Shown here one piece after another: positions 1-7,705 of a stretch of DNA of 64,000 nt. Source of the stretch: Bacillus sp. FJAT-50079 (GTDB taxonomy: Bacteria > Bacillota > Bacilli > Bacillales > Bacillaceae_C); assembly GCF_018343515.1 (NCBI RefSeq), contig NZ_JAGYPD010000001.1:558001-622000 (forward strand), given 5' to 3'. Numbering within the stretch: position 1 is the stretch's first letter; every line of letters begins with the position of its first letter. A program made the translations under genes and the position numbers. The notes beneath the pieces are model-generated. The model had not been told where the DNA came from. It saw only the letters and a program-made list of their open reading frames with translations, and ran no database searches.

Positions 1-24
1 GGACATAGGTGACATATTCCCTTT

Positions 25-159
25 ATGACAAGTCACAAGTATCGATCTCAACAACTAGATTTGGCAACAGCCAATATGATGATTGACTGGGTCGGAACAG
101 ACCATCTACTACTTCCCGCCATTAGGCGATCCGTAGATACTTTGTATGCTTTAGGCTAA
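25..159 (+). CDS. possible 44-aa small protein
   Basis: An open frame of 44 codons begins with ATG at 25 and ends with TAA at 159. An in-frame stop at 10-12 shows it is not the tail of a longer gene entering from the left. A weak AGGTGA at 7-12 is the only ribosome-site candidate, and its 12-base spacing is long. The product would be soluble, starting MTSHKYRSQQ, with no motif I recognise. It could be chance. Confidence 0.25.
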   Translation: MTSHKYRSQQLDLATANMMIDWVGTDHLLLPAIRRSVDTLYALG

Positions 160-262
160 TTAAAGAAATGGGTGAAATGGCCAAGTCTATATTTTACTCT
201 CCTCCGCACCAACCCTCTTTTTCCTTAGTATGATATAGGACAGATGGGGGGGAGCTAGTGGG

Positions 263-688
263 ATGAAAAATAAACAATGTATTCGCGAAGCCTTATTGGA
301 ATTGAAATCATTACAAGATTTATTAATGGAATCCTCTACGGTCTACTTCGGAAAACTGCTTGCACAATTAGTTGGAACGGATACGATTCCTTTCATTTTG
401 TATACAGAGAATGGGGAATTTACACAAACGGGTGGAGAAAGAACAAAAGAACCATTTGTAACAAGCTATTTCCGGATTGAATCCATTGAAAAGGATGGAC
501 AATGTGCGACCTTTTCCCTGCTTCGGCCCGTTGATCTACATGGAAACGATGCGCATTCGTTTTGCGAAGTGATGAAACTAATCAAAACATCTACATGTAT
601 TGAGGTGGATTTATCATGCATATGCGCCATTCAGCCTCTTGACATTGAATATTTAAAAAGGAAAATTATTATCGAACCAAAATGGTAG
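263..688 (+). CDS. CotY/CotZ-family spore coat protein
   Basis: 141 residues, similar to the Cys-rich CotY/CotZ/ExsY proteins that build the outermost coat or exosporium base layer. Matching family segments are DTIPF (about 40-44), the C-A-T-F-S-L-L-R-P-V-D stretch (about 81-91) and CIEVDLSCICAIQ near the end. The Cys-rich N-terminal segment of classical CotZ is missing, so only one Cys precedes the core and disulphide cross-linking may be reduced. A purine-rich GGGGGGAG lies before the ATG. It leads the spore-surface cluster. I infer a structural coat role; CotY and CotZ cannot be separated from sequence alone. Confidence 0.85.
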   Translation: MKNKQCIREALLELKSLQDLLMESSTVYFGKLLAQLVGTDTIPFILYTENGEFTQTGGERTKEPFVTSYFRIESIEKDGQCATFSLLRPVDLHGNDAHSFCEVMKLIKTSTCIEVDLSCICAIQPLDIEYLKRKIIIEPKW

Positions 689-815
689 TCACCCTCCCCT
701 CACCCCAGGTCATTCCTAGGGTATTTTTTATCGCCTCTAAACGTTTGTCCGTTTCATATATATGGTTGGTTGAATGTAATAATAAATATGACGGAAAAGG
801 TAAGGAGATAAATTC

Positions 816-2990
816 ATGACAGTGATAGGAATGTTGCATCATCGAAAAGACCCAAATACGGTCATCAAATCATATGCCTATGCCATCGTCGCTAAAGCAG
901 AAGGAGCTAGCTTTTTCTATTTCACACCTGGAGCAGTCAATTTCACCAACCGTTCCATTCGCGGACAAGTGTATGAGAACGGTCAATGGAAAAAGCGAAA
1001 CATGCCCTTCCCAGACGTAATCTACAATGCTGGCAGTCCAGAGAAATTAGCAAAATCGAAAATTATTATTCAAAAGTTAAGGGCTGAAATCCCCTTTACA
1101 ACCCACTCGATTGGAAACAAATGGAATGTAAACGAACGATTAAAAGAGGCAAAGGAGTTTTCCAATTATTTAATTCCAACTGAAATTGTTAAAAACAGTG
1201 ATCACTTCTTTCACTTTATAACCGCTTTTAAAGAAATCGTCTTCAAACCGATTGATGGAAGAAAAGGGCAAGGAATCTATTTTATTTCGAAGCTCGATCA
1301 AGGTTTTCAAGTGATCCACAACACAGAAACAAACAAATACTCCGAGCAACAATTGCGCCGCTTGATTAATGAAAAACTTGCAGCAGAAACATTCATTGTG
1401 CAGCCATATATCCGTTCCGTAACGAAATCAGGGCAAGTGTTTGATTTTCGCCTCCATGTTCAAAAAAACGGGGAAGGGAAATGGGTGATCACGACGATTT
1501 ACCCGAGGATCGCCCCGATCGGATCGATTATTGCTAACATTAATAACGGTGGCTATACGAATTATTTGGAGCCCTTTTTACAACAGGAATTTAAAGGAGA
1601 AGCGTTTAATATTAAGCGAACACTCGAACATTTTTCTTTAGCGCTTGCTCAACATTTAGATGAGTTGCAAATGCTGCAATACGAGGAAGTGATCGATGAA
1701 ATTGGAATCGACATCGGCTTGGATCAAAATCATAAAATTTGGATTTATGAAGTAAACTGGCGACCGGGCTGCCCACCTGCTTTTTATTTGGAACTTGATG
1801 TTGTCATTCATTCAATTCAATATGCGATCTATCTCGCAACACACCAAAAAGCAATTAGAGAAAAAATATCAGAAGTAAAAAGAAAACATGGTAAGAAAGA
1901 GAATACCCCGATTATCGCCATCACAGGAAGTGCCGGCAAAACGACTTCAAAAGCTTTTCTTGCATCAATCCTGTCAAAAAGATTACATGTATTTGAATCA
2001 AAGGATTATTGGAATACAACCGAGCATACGGAAAAGCATGCGGCTGAAATCAAGCCGACCCATGAGGCGGTTGTACTTGAATATGGTATGGCTTATCCTG
2101 GTGTCATTACGAAACATTGCAGCATCATTCAGCCAAATATTAGTATTGTAACGAATGTCGGACTCGCCCATGTAGGCAATTTTGATGGTGATATTCGTGG
2201 GGTCGCCAAGGCAAAATCCGAACTCATTCATGGAATGGATCAACACGGCGTACTATTTATTAATAAGGATGATCCAAACTCCAAGTATTTAGAAACAGAA
2301 AATTTTAAAGGAAAAATCATCACGACAGGTATCAAATCGAAAGCCGATTATCGTGCCTATGGAGTGACCTATGGCGAAAACGGAATGAACTTTAAAGTGA
2401 GACTGCAAGGAAAAGAGATATCATTATTTATCCCCATTTTTGGGGAACATCATGTGTATAACGCCTTAAATGCGATAGCAGTTGCTGATTACTTAGGGCT
2501 TTCACCACTCGAAATTAAGGCGGGACTTATTTTTAAAAAGCCGCCTAGAAGAATGACGATTTATCATCTCCGTGATGATCTAACCGTCATTGATGACACG
2601 GTACATTCCCATCCGCAAGGAGTGAAAGCGGCCATCGATGTTCTTACCCAAATTGGAAAACAGCGCAAAATCGCAATCATTGGACAAATGAGGGAGCTTG
2701 GTGATTTAAGAGAAATGGAATATCGTAAAGTTGGAGACTATGCTCATGAGAAAGAGATTGATCTACTAATAACATACGGATTCCGTACAGAGGAAATCGG
2801 ATTACAAGCAAAAAGAAAGGGATTCCCTGAAGAAAATATTTATCACTTCACAGATCGAGAAAAATTGCATGACTTGCTGAAAAAGGTCATCCGAAAAGGA
2901 GACACAATCTTAGTAAAAGGTGCAAGTAAAACGAATATGTTTGATACCGTCAAATTTTTAGATGGAACGTATGAACCCCCAACATCATAG
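816..2990 (+). CDS. YheC/D ATP-grasp - Mur ligase fusion (cyanophycin-synthetase-like order)
   Basis: 724 residues in two catalytic halves. Residues 1 to about 345 are a YheC/YheD-type ATP-grasp (endospore coat-associated family) with the IVFKPIDGRKGQG loop, FDFRLHVQ and the metal-binding EVNWRPG. Residues about 365-724 are a MurF-like ligase with P-loop GSAGKTTS (about 371), TNVGLAHVGNF, AKSELI, a DDTVHSHP motif (about 592) and IIGQMRELGDL. The MurF N-terminal UDP-substrate domain is absent and the ATP-grasp takes its place. ATP-grasp followed by Mur ligase is the architecture of cyanophycin synthetase, which makes a non-ribosomal polypeptide. SD AAGGAG lies 8 bases before the ATG. Both halves keep their nucleotide-binding residues, so I infer an active amino-acid or peptide ligase; the substrate is unknown. 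Confidence 0.85.
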   Translation: MTVIGMLHHRKDPNTVIKSYAYAIVAKAEGASFFYFTPGAVNFTNRSIRGQVYENGQWKKRNMPFPDVIYNAGSPEKLAKSKIIIQKLRAEIPFTTHSIGNKWNVNERLKEAKEFSNYLIPTEIVKNSDHFFHFITAFKEIVFKPIDGRKGQGIYFISKLDQGFQVIHNTETNKYSEQQLRRLINEKLAAETFIVQPYIRSVTKSGQVFDFRLHVQKNGEGKWVITTIYPRIAPIGSIIANINNGGYTNYLEPFLQQEFKGEAFNIKRTLEHFSLALAQHLDELQMLQYEEVIDEIGIDIGLDQNHKIWIYEVNWRPGCPPAFYLELDVVIHSIQYAIYLATHQKAIREKISEVKRKHGKKENTPIIAITGSAGKTTSKAFLASILSKRLHVFESKDYWNTTEHTEKHAAEIKPTHEAVVLEYGMAYPGVITKHCSIIQPNISIVTNVGLAHVGNFDGDIRGVAKAKSELIHGMDQHGVLFINKDDPNSKYLETENFKGKIITTGIKSKADYRAYGVTYGENGMNFKVRLQGKEISLFIPIFGEHHVYNALNAIAVADYLGLSPLEIKAGLIFKKPPRRMTIYHLRDDLTVIDDTVHSHPQGVKAAIDVLTQIGKQRKIAIIGQMRELGDLREMEYRKVGDYAHEKEIDLLITYGFRTEEIGLQAKRKGFPEENIYHFTDREKLHDLLKKVIRKGDTILVKGASKTNMFDTVKFLDGTYEPPTS

Positions 2991-2996
2991 TGACAA

Positions 2997-3030
2997 AATA
3001 AAATACACTCATAATTGAGTGTATTTTATT
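2997..3030. terminator. bidirectional terminator hairpin
   Basis: Perfect inverted repeat of about 15 bp around a TAAT loop (core ACACTCA/TGAGTGT), A-rich on the left and T-rich on the right. It lies between the fusion gene (+) and the convergent 36-aa gene (-) and can serve both. Confidence 0.8.
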
Positions 3031-3053
3031 CGTAATGAAATGTAAGTATCCAA

Positions 3054-3164
3054 TTACATTCTTTTAATTTTTTTACACATACAGCCACCTGCTTGAACGA
3101 CTGTTAGCTTACCTTTGCCCTGTCTTCCTTTCTTTACACTTCGTACCGTATGAAACTGTGCCAT
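3054..3164 (-). CDS. 36-aa basic Cys-Met-Cys peptide
   Basis: A 36-codon gene with an excellent ribosome site: AAGGAGG (3180-3174) nine bases before ATG at 3164. The product starts MAQFHTVRSVKKGRQGKGK, continues through LTVVQAGG and ends CMCKKIKRM. It is strongly basic (about 12 Lys/Arg/His), with no signal peptide or membrane segment. The GG-C-M-C element could be a cross-linking or metal site. It sits in the spore-surface cluster and ends against the shared terminator at 2997-3030. It could be a coat peptide or a substrate for the neighbouring ligases. I do not recognise the family. Confidence 0.65.
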   Translation of the reverse strand: MAQFHTVRSVKKGRQGKGKLTVVQAGGCMCKKIKRM

Positions 3165-3253
3165 ATGCACACGCCTCCTTCCCCCGTTTCTATATCATAT
3201 TTATCAACAAGTAAGATGGTATAGGTGGAAGGGATGAAAAGGGCAAGAGTGTA

Positions 3254-3514
3254 TCATAGAATTTTACATAGAAGATCATCGAGTGCTTTCTCCGTTTCTA
3301 TTTGAAACTCCTTGATCTCTTCTAGTAGCTTTTCGATTTCATACTCGTTGTTAGCATCGGACTGCTTCTCCTCGTATTTTAAACGCATCGTTAAATACAA
3401 TAACATGTAACAATAGCGCGGGTTTTGTGCATACCAGCCTTCTTCATCCATAATCATTTCATATAAAAACTCATCCATTTTTGTCAATAAAGCCTCTTCC
3501 CACTTTTCAGCCAT
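3254..3514 (-). CDS. small hypothetical protein (86 aa)
   Basis: 86 residues, helical and acidic, with Tyr/Trp clusters in the first half (GWYAQNPRYCYMLLYL, about 27-42) and a likely coiled-coil second half. It starts 13 bases after the stop of the gene upstream on the same strand, with SD GAGGGGTGG, so the two are probably co-transcribed. No signal peptide. Family not recognised; a coat-associated role is inferred only from location. Confidence 0.65.
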   Translation of the reverse strand: MAEKWEEALLTKMDEFLYEMIMDEEGWYAQNPRYCYMLLYLTMRLKYEEKQSDANNEYEIEKLLEEIKEFQIETEKALDDLLCKIL

Positions 3515-3527
3515 TCCGCCACCCCTC

Positions 3528-4064
3528 TCAAATCATAATATTAATCGAATTGAATGCTCGGATTCCTTCCGGATTTTCCTTATAATATGCAAAGCCTTCG
3601 ACAGTTAATGAAAGTTTTTCTTGCATCGGAAAACGAAGTTGAAAATCATTGAACACGAGCCGTTCCCCAGGCGGGATTTCACTAATTTTCAAAGGCTTTA
3701 GCCAATATTCATTTGGCGATTCATCCTTTGCTTTGATTCTTTCCCATTGATGGATGCTCAAGCTTGCTTTCCCTTCCATTGTAAATTTCCCTGACAGTCT
3801 AATTTCAGGCTCACTTTTTACTTTTAAAAGAATAATCGGTTGATGAATCGGTTTCGTTCCAATATTCATTAATTGGAATGTACCGATGATTATATGTTCG
3901 TCTTCTGGATTGGCCGACAAAGAAATCGATTCTGTCATATATGCAATGCCGTGCTGGCTAGACGTATTCATTTCCAATAATGCTTTTTCGATCATATGTA
4001 TTTTTTCCGTCTGTATATTTTTAATTTGTGTGAGTAAGCTTTTCACTTGATCGATCTTGCTCAT
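3528..4064 (-). CDS. hypothetical beta-rich protein (178 aa)
   Basis: An upstream in-frame GTG at 4073 lies inside the ribosome site (AAGGAAGGTGA), so ATG at 4064, giving MSKIDQVK, is the likely start. A short N-terminal helix (about 1-35) precedes a region of alternating polar and hydrophobic beta strands with phrases such as LMNIGTKPIHQP and SEIPPGERLVFNDFQL. This resembles an Ig- or CARDB-like adhesion/coat fold, but that is a guess. It is followed by the 86-aa gene and preceded by a terminator. No membrane segment. Confidence 0.65.
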   Translation of the reverse strand: MSKIDQVKSLLTQIKNIQTEKIHMIEKALLEMNTSSQHGIAYMTESISLSANPEDEHIIIGTFQLMNIGTKPIHQPIILLKVKSEPEIRLSGKFTMEGKASLSIHQWERIKAKDESPNEYWLKPLKISEIPPGERLVFNDFQLRFPMQEKLSLTVEGFAYYKENPEGIRAFNSINIMI

Positions 4065-4096
4065 TCCAATCACCTTCCTTATGAATAAAATAGAAA

Positions 4097-4121
4097 GAAT
4101 GAGGGAGAACCCCCCTCATTC
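4097..4121 (-). terminator. terminator after the 4147-4821 gene
   Basis: GAATGAGGG/CCCTCATTC stem (9 bp) followed on the minus strand by a T-rich tail. It separates the 224-aa gene from the 178-aa gene, which therefore probably needs its own promoter or read-through. Confidence 0.7.
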
Positions 4122-4146
4122 AAAACTTATTCTTAAAATGTCACCA

Positions 4147-4821
4147 TTATGCTCCTGGGAAAACGACTGGGCATTGTGGCGGGATGATTGGAGCTGGGCA
4201 AGTTTCAATCAATGATTCACGTGGTGCACAGAAGTCGGCGACTAACTCAAGTGTTACTGGGGTAACGACTTGGATGCTTTGACATACGACGATGCTAATT
4301 CCGATACCAAGGAACGCTCCTGTCTCATCACAGTTAACGACCCCTTGACCTTCGAAATCAGAAACGCGCACGACAAGTGTTGTACCTGGTGGTGCACATA
4401 AGAAGGCACTTTCTGTAAACGTAATTGGAATCGGTAATGTTGTAAATGTGAACGGAATTCCAGTAGCAGGAATAACACCGCTAATTTCCAAGACAACATA
4501 AATGGTTTTTACAAATGTGACACGCTGTAACGTAACCAATGCACCATTGATTTCAAATTGACGGTCGATTCTCGGTACTTGCTCAACAACCGCTATTTCC
4601 GAATTAAGTGGTAGAGGTGTACCTAAAGAATCTGTTAAAACTGGTCGAATGTTTACACTATCGGCAATTGCACAGATAACGGCGCCGATTGGTGCTGGTA
4701 AGGCAATCGTTGTTGCTCCAACTGCTGCGCTATACGTAGATTCCTCCAATATCCAGTCGTATACTTTTTCTGTATTAATACATAGAAGCTCTTGTGCGCC
4801 TTGTAAAGGTTTTGCTTGCAT
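4147..4821 (-). CDS. Cys-containing spore-surface-type protein (224 aa)
   Basis: The open frame extends upstream to 4896, but GAAAGGAG lies directly before the ATG at 4821, so translation starts MQAKPLQGAQ. After a short leader comes CINTEKVYDWI (about 15-25), then a long Pro/Val/Thr/Ile-rich beta region with about eight Cys residues, ending in a proline-rich tail (TCPAPIIPPQCPVV). Such composition suits a disulphide-linked self-assembling layer protein. It lacks a signal peptide, as expected for mother-cell coat proteins. I do not recognise a named family. It is monocistronic, with its own terminator and divergent from the coiled-coil gene at 5038. Confidence 0.7.
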   Translation of the reverse strand: MQAKPLQGAQELLCINTEKVYDWILEESTYSAAVGATTIALPAPIGAVICAIADSVNIRPVLTDSLGTPLPLNSEIAVVEQVPRIDRQFEINGALVTLQRVTFVKTIYVVLEISGVIPATGIPFTFTTLPIPITFTESAFLCAPPGTTLVVRVSDFEGQGVVNCDETGAFLGIGISIVVCQSIQVVTPVTLELVADFCAPRESLIETCPAPIIPPQCPVVFPGA

Positions 4822-4971
4822 ATGATTACTCCTTTCAATTATTTTCTTCACTTCAATGTATGTAGTGCATGTATCATTGGTAATGGACAAACGCATACAT
4901 TGGGAAAATTGATAGAATCACCCATAGTCGAATAACTAGTTGGATATGCCTAGTAAAAAGTGAAGCGGCAC

Positions 4972-4999
4972 ACATAAGCATGCAAGTTTTCATATACTA
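4972..4999 (+). promoter_or_regulatory. sigma-K-like promoter before 5038
   Basis: AC (4972-4973), 17 bases, then CATATACTA (4991-4999), matching the sigma-K pattern AC-N16/17-CATANNNTA. It lies about 40 bases before the GTG start at 5038. Confidence 0.55.
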
Positions 5000-5037
5000 T
5001 TTTGTCACCATCACTGGAAAGAGTGGAGGAATTGAAC

Positions 5038-5775
5038 GTGAGTAAGATGGATGGAAGCAAGGACGATTATATAAAAAAACTGGAAGAACAAATAAAAAAG
5101 AATAAACAGACGATCGCCCGTTGCAATGAAAATAATAGTAAGTATATCCAGCTCATCGATAAACATAGGAATTTAAAAAAAGCATTTGATGAGCAGGAGC
5201 AATTATTGAAACATCAGGATAAAGATGGTGTAACGATGGAGGAATATAAGGAAACACAAAAGGAAATCGGACGGCTCACAAAGCAAATGAAGGAAATGCA
5301 AAAACTTGTGACTAATATGCAAAACGAGATGCGTGACCTTCATGAACGATTTGCAGAGCTTGCCACCCTCGCTCCTCAAAAGGAGGAAAACTTTGAAGAA
5401 AATAACGATTTTAATGAATTGAAGCGAAAGTTAGAGGATATGTATAATTTGACGAAGAACATTCAAGCAGAGATGAATCAACAATCACAGCATCAAGCCT
5501 ACCGACCCCAAGCGGAAACGAATTCATCGTTTACGTTTAGGGATTTACAAAAATCCTCTGCCGCACGTTCAATTCCCATGAGAAACATAGCCAACAATAC
5601 ACAAGAAATCCCATTAACAAAATCAAATTTGAATAAGCAGAGCTTCGCTTTCCCAGGGACATCAAGCATAGATCAAAGCAAAGAATCAACCCAACGAGAA
5701 AAACCCCCCGAAACAGGAAAAAGTGAAAAAAGAAAAGGCTCCCCATTTCCTTTCTTTAAAAGAAAAGGGGATTGA
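5038..5775 (+). CDS. coiled-coil protein (245 aa)
   Basis: GTG at 5038 is preferred because GTGGAGG stands eight bases before it; a longer frame reaches 5002 without a ribosome site. Residues about 5-160 are a highly charged Lys/Glu/Gln coiled coil with heptad-like MKEMQKLVTNMQNEM. The remainder is Ser/Gln/Pro-rich and probably disordered, ending in a basic tail (PFFKRKGD). There is no signal peptide or membrane segment. The stop lies two bases before the JAMM peptidase ATG, so they are translationally coupled. It could be a scaffold or an isopeptide-linked target of that peptidase. Family not recognised. Confidence 0.7.
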   Translation: MSKMDGSKDDYIKKLEEQIKKNKQTIARCNENNSKYIQLIDKHRNLKKAFDEQEQLLKHQDKDGVTMEEYKETQKEIGRLTKQMKEMQKLVTNMQNEMRDLHERFAELATLAPQKEENFEENNDFNELKRKLEDMYNLTKNIQAEMNQQSQHQAYRPQAETNSSFTFRDLQKSSAARSIPMRNIANNTQEIPLTKSNLNKQSFAFPGTSSIDQSKESTQREKPPETGKSEKRKGSPFPFFKRKGD

Positions 5776-5777
5776 AA

Positions 5778-6194
5778 ATGAAGTTTTTTGTATCCCAACA
5801 ACATTTACAGGAAGTGATTACTTATTGTCAGCATCAATATCCTTTCGAAGCCTGTGGAATCCTCTCAGGAACATTCGATAGGAATCATTATATTGTTAAA
5901 AGGATGTGGAAATTAAGAAATGAACTTTCTTCAACTTCAAGATTTTATGTAAGTGAGCAGGAGGTGGAGAAGACGTTCCATGCGATCAAACAATTAAACG
6001 AAACGATCCTCTTCGTTTTTCATTCCCATCCTTCCGCCCCTGCCGTCCCCTCCTATGAAGATGTGAAACATCACATCGACCCGCAAATTGGGATGATGAT
6101 CATTTCACTCGCAAACACAAAGCCAGATGTACAATGTTATACAATAGAAAACGATGGATATAAACATTGTGACTGGCTCACCAATTCTAGCTGA
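5778..6194 (+). CDS. JAMM/MPN+ (M67) metallopeptidase
   Basis: 138 residues. A complete JAMM zinc motif is present: Glu at about 24 (in FEACGILSG), then HSHPSAPAVPSYED with H82, H84, S92 and D95, i.e. H-x-H-x7-S-x2-D. This family cleaves isopeptide or C-terminal Gly bonds of ubiquitin-like or sulphur-carrier proteins, and other amide substrates in bacteria. ATG at 5778 follows AAAGGGG; an in-frame TTG at 5772 is an alternative. It is the last gene of the two-gene sigma-K-like unit. Close to amide-forming ligases, it probably trims or removes a conjugate; the substrate is not evident. Confidence 0.85.
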   Translation: MKFFVSQQHLQEVITYCQHQYPFEACGILSGTFDRNHYIVKRMWKLRNELSSTSRFYVSEQEVEKTFHAIKQLNETILFVFHSHPSAPAVPSYEDVKHHIDPQIGMMIISLANTKPDVQCYTIENDGYKHCDWLTNSS

Positions 6195-6232
6195 ACAAAT
6201 CCCTCTTATCGATATCATTACACAAATCAAAA

Positions 6233-6258
6233 TACCACAGCCCCAAACGACTGTGGTA
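6233..6258. terminator. bidirectional terminator between convergent genes
   Basis: TACCACAG/CTGTGGTA stem (8 bp, 10-base loop) with a T-rich tract on the minus side (TATTTTGATTTG). It ends both the JAMM unit (+) and the ATP-grasp gene (-). Confidence 0.65.
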
Positions 6259-6287
6259 CCTTATCTTTCAAAGTAATGCCAAGCCTT

Positions 6288-7508
6288 TCATTCCTCCTGT
6301 AAATGGAAGGTAATTTCTTTTGCCGCTGCATTTGCAAATTCCCTCGCTTCGTTCATTGTCGAGCCTGCAGCCATTACATAGGCATAGCGATGTCCCATCG
6401 ACAGTGGCGGGGTTAGCTTTGTTCCCTTTTTAGGCTTTACATACACCTCCACGACACCAGGGGACTTTCTCGCCCTCCCTCTTCCCGTCACTTTTTCTAA
6501 AATTCCCTTTTTCGCGAGAATGATATATTTTGTAAAGACATAATGATTGCTCGTCACCTGCAATTGTGGTTGCTCTCCTAAAAATAACTTCAAAGTTTCC
6601 TCGACTAAATTGAAGCCGAATGCGGCTTGCAACATATTATTCATTGCGCCGCCAGAAATTCGCGGATTGATCTCGATTAACCTCCAGCCATGACGTGTCC
6701 AACGCAATTCAAGATGGAGAGCGGCTTTTTCCAATCCAAACTTTTCAATAATCGACTGCAATATCTCTTCAATATCTCTTTGAATTGTTGGCGGGACATG
6801 CGCAAGTACACCATAGCCTGTAACGATGAACCTTCGGCCATGGGTAATTTCCTGTTTAATTATCCCAGCAATAAGCAGCTTGTTATTATAGATAAGTGCC
6901 TCAACTAAATATTGCTCACCTTCAACATATTCCTCAATAATAATCGTGTCATCCGGGTTTTTCTCACGCAAAACTTGGATATGCCTTTTTAACTGCTTCT
7001 CATCCTCGGCAAAAAGCACATCTTTCGACCCCGTTGACTTTGGCGCTTTGACCATAACTGGGTAGGTAAGCATCGTTTTAATCATCCTATAATGAATTGG
7101 CACATCCGGAGTTACAATTATGAATTTCGGTGTATATGGCTGATCACTTAAAAATACTCTTGTTTCATCTTTATTCTCCATGATATAGATGGACTCTGAC
7201 GAAATATTATTCGGGCAAAATTCTTCACAAAGGGCGGTTGCAATATGAACCTGTGAATCAATGAAACTAACGATCGTCTTAATGTCCTTACCTTGCAGCT
7301 GCAATTTCTGAACTTCCTTTTTCATATCGGAAAGATGATGATTTTTAATAAAAATCATTTCATGAACCTCGATGTACTCTTCCCTTTGTTGTAGTTGCTT
7401 TTCATTATTTGTAAAAACAACTGTAAAATATCCTAAACGTTCGGCTGCTTTAATTGCTTCCCTACTTGAACCAGATTTATTTGTACCAATAAAGATAATA
7501 GTTTTCAA
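6288..7508 (-). CDS. ATP-grasp amino-acid/peptide ligase
   Basis: 406 residues from TTG at 7508, where the protein begins directly with the Rossmann-like strand LKTIIFIGTNKSG behind GGGGTGG; an upstream ATG at 7595 would add an unlikely 29-residue leader. The pre-ATP-grasp fold is about 1-110, the nucleotide-binding domain about 120-320 (MVKAPKSTGSKDV, IIIEEYVEGEQYLVEAL) and the metal-binding end LIEINPRISGG is near 290. It resembles the carnosine-synthase/BacD-type ligases that join a carboxylate to an amine through an acyl phosphate. All catalytic signatures are intact. It faces the Mur-ligase gene at 7706 divergently. Substrate unknown. Confidence 0.82.
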   Translation of the reverse strand: MKTIIFIGTNKSGSSREAIKAAERLGYFTVVFTNNEKQLQQREEYIEVHEMIFIKNHHLSDMKKEVQKLQLQGKDIKTIVSFIDSQVHIATALCEEFCPNNISSESIYIMENKDETRVFLSDQPYTPKFIIVTPDVPIHYRMIKTMLTYPVMVKAPKSTGSKDVLFAEDEKQLKRHIQVLREKNPDDTIIIEEYVEGEQYLVEALIYNNKLLIAGIIKQEITHGRRFIVTGYGVLAHVPPTIQRDIEEILQSIIEKFGLEKAALHLELRWTRHGWRLIEINPRISGGAMNNMLQAAFGFNLVEETLKLFLGEQPQLQVTSNHYVFTKYIILAKKGILEKVTGRGRARKSPGVVEVYVKPKKGTKLTPPLSMGHRYAYVMAAGSTMNEAREFANAAAKEITFHLQEE

Positions 7509-7521
7509 ACGGCCCACCCCT

Positions 7522-7549
7522 ACGTATATGTCGCTAAAAAAGAACTCGT
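7522..7549 (-). promoter_or_regulatory. near-consensus sigma-K-like promoter for the ATP-grasp gene
   Basis: Read on the minus strand: AC, 17 bases, CATATACGT, one mismatch from CATANNNTA. It is very close to the TTG start (14 bases), so the 5' leader would be short. Less certain than the other boxes. Confidence 0.3.
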
Positions 7550-7669
7550 TATATGTGTATGATGTAAACCTCTTTCCTGTATGGTCACCTATCATGGATA
7601 AAAGTTATAGAGTGATGCAATTTTGAGGAAATAGATGATTTGATCGTACAAGCAAAGAATTATTGCACA

Positions 7670-7678
7670 CATATACTA
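7670..7678 (+). promoter_or_regulatory. sigma-K-like -10 before the first Mur ligase
   Basis: CATATACTA, identical to the -10 of the 5038 gene. An AC lies 20 rather than 17 bases upstream. It stands 28 bases before the ATG at 7706. Confidence 0.45.
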
Positions 7679-7705
7679 TCTATTGAAAGGAGGTTAACGA
7701 TTGCG

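Noticed and set aside
735-763. Sigma-K promoter for the ATP-grasp/Mur fusion
   Set aside because: CATATATAT at 755-763 mismatches the last two -10 bases and no AC lies 16-17 bases upstream.
816-2990. True cyanophycin synthetase
   Set aside because: The ATP-grasp half is of the YheC/D coat type and the CphA N-terminal domain is missing; only the domain order matches.
4822-4896. N-terminal extension of the 224-aa protein
   Set aside because: GAAAGGAG lies within the extension immediately before the ATG at 4821.
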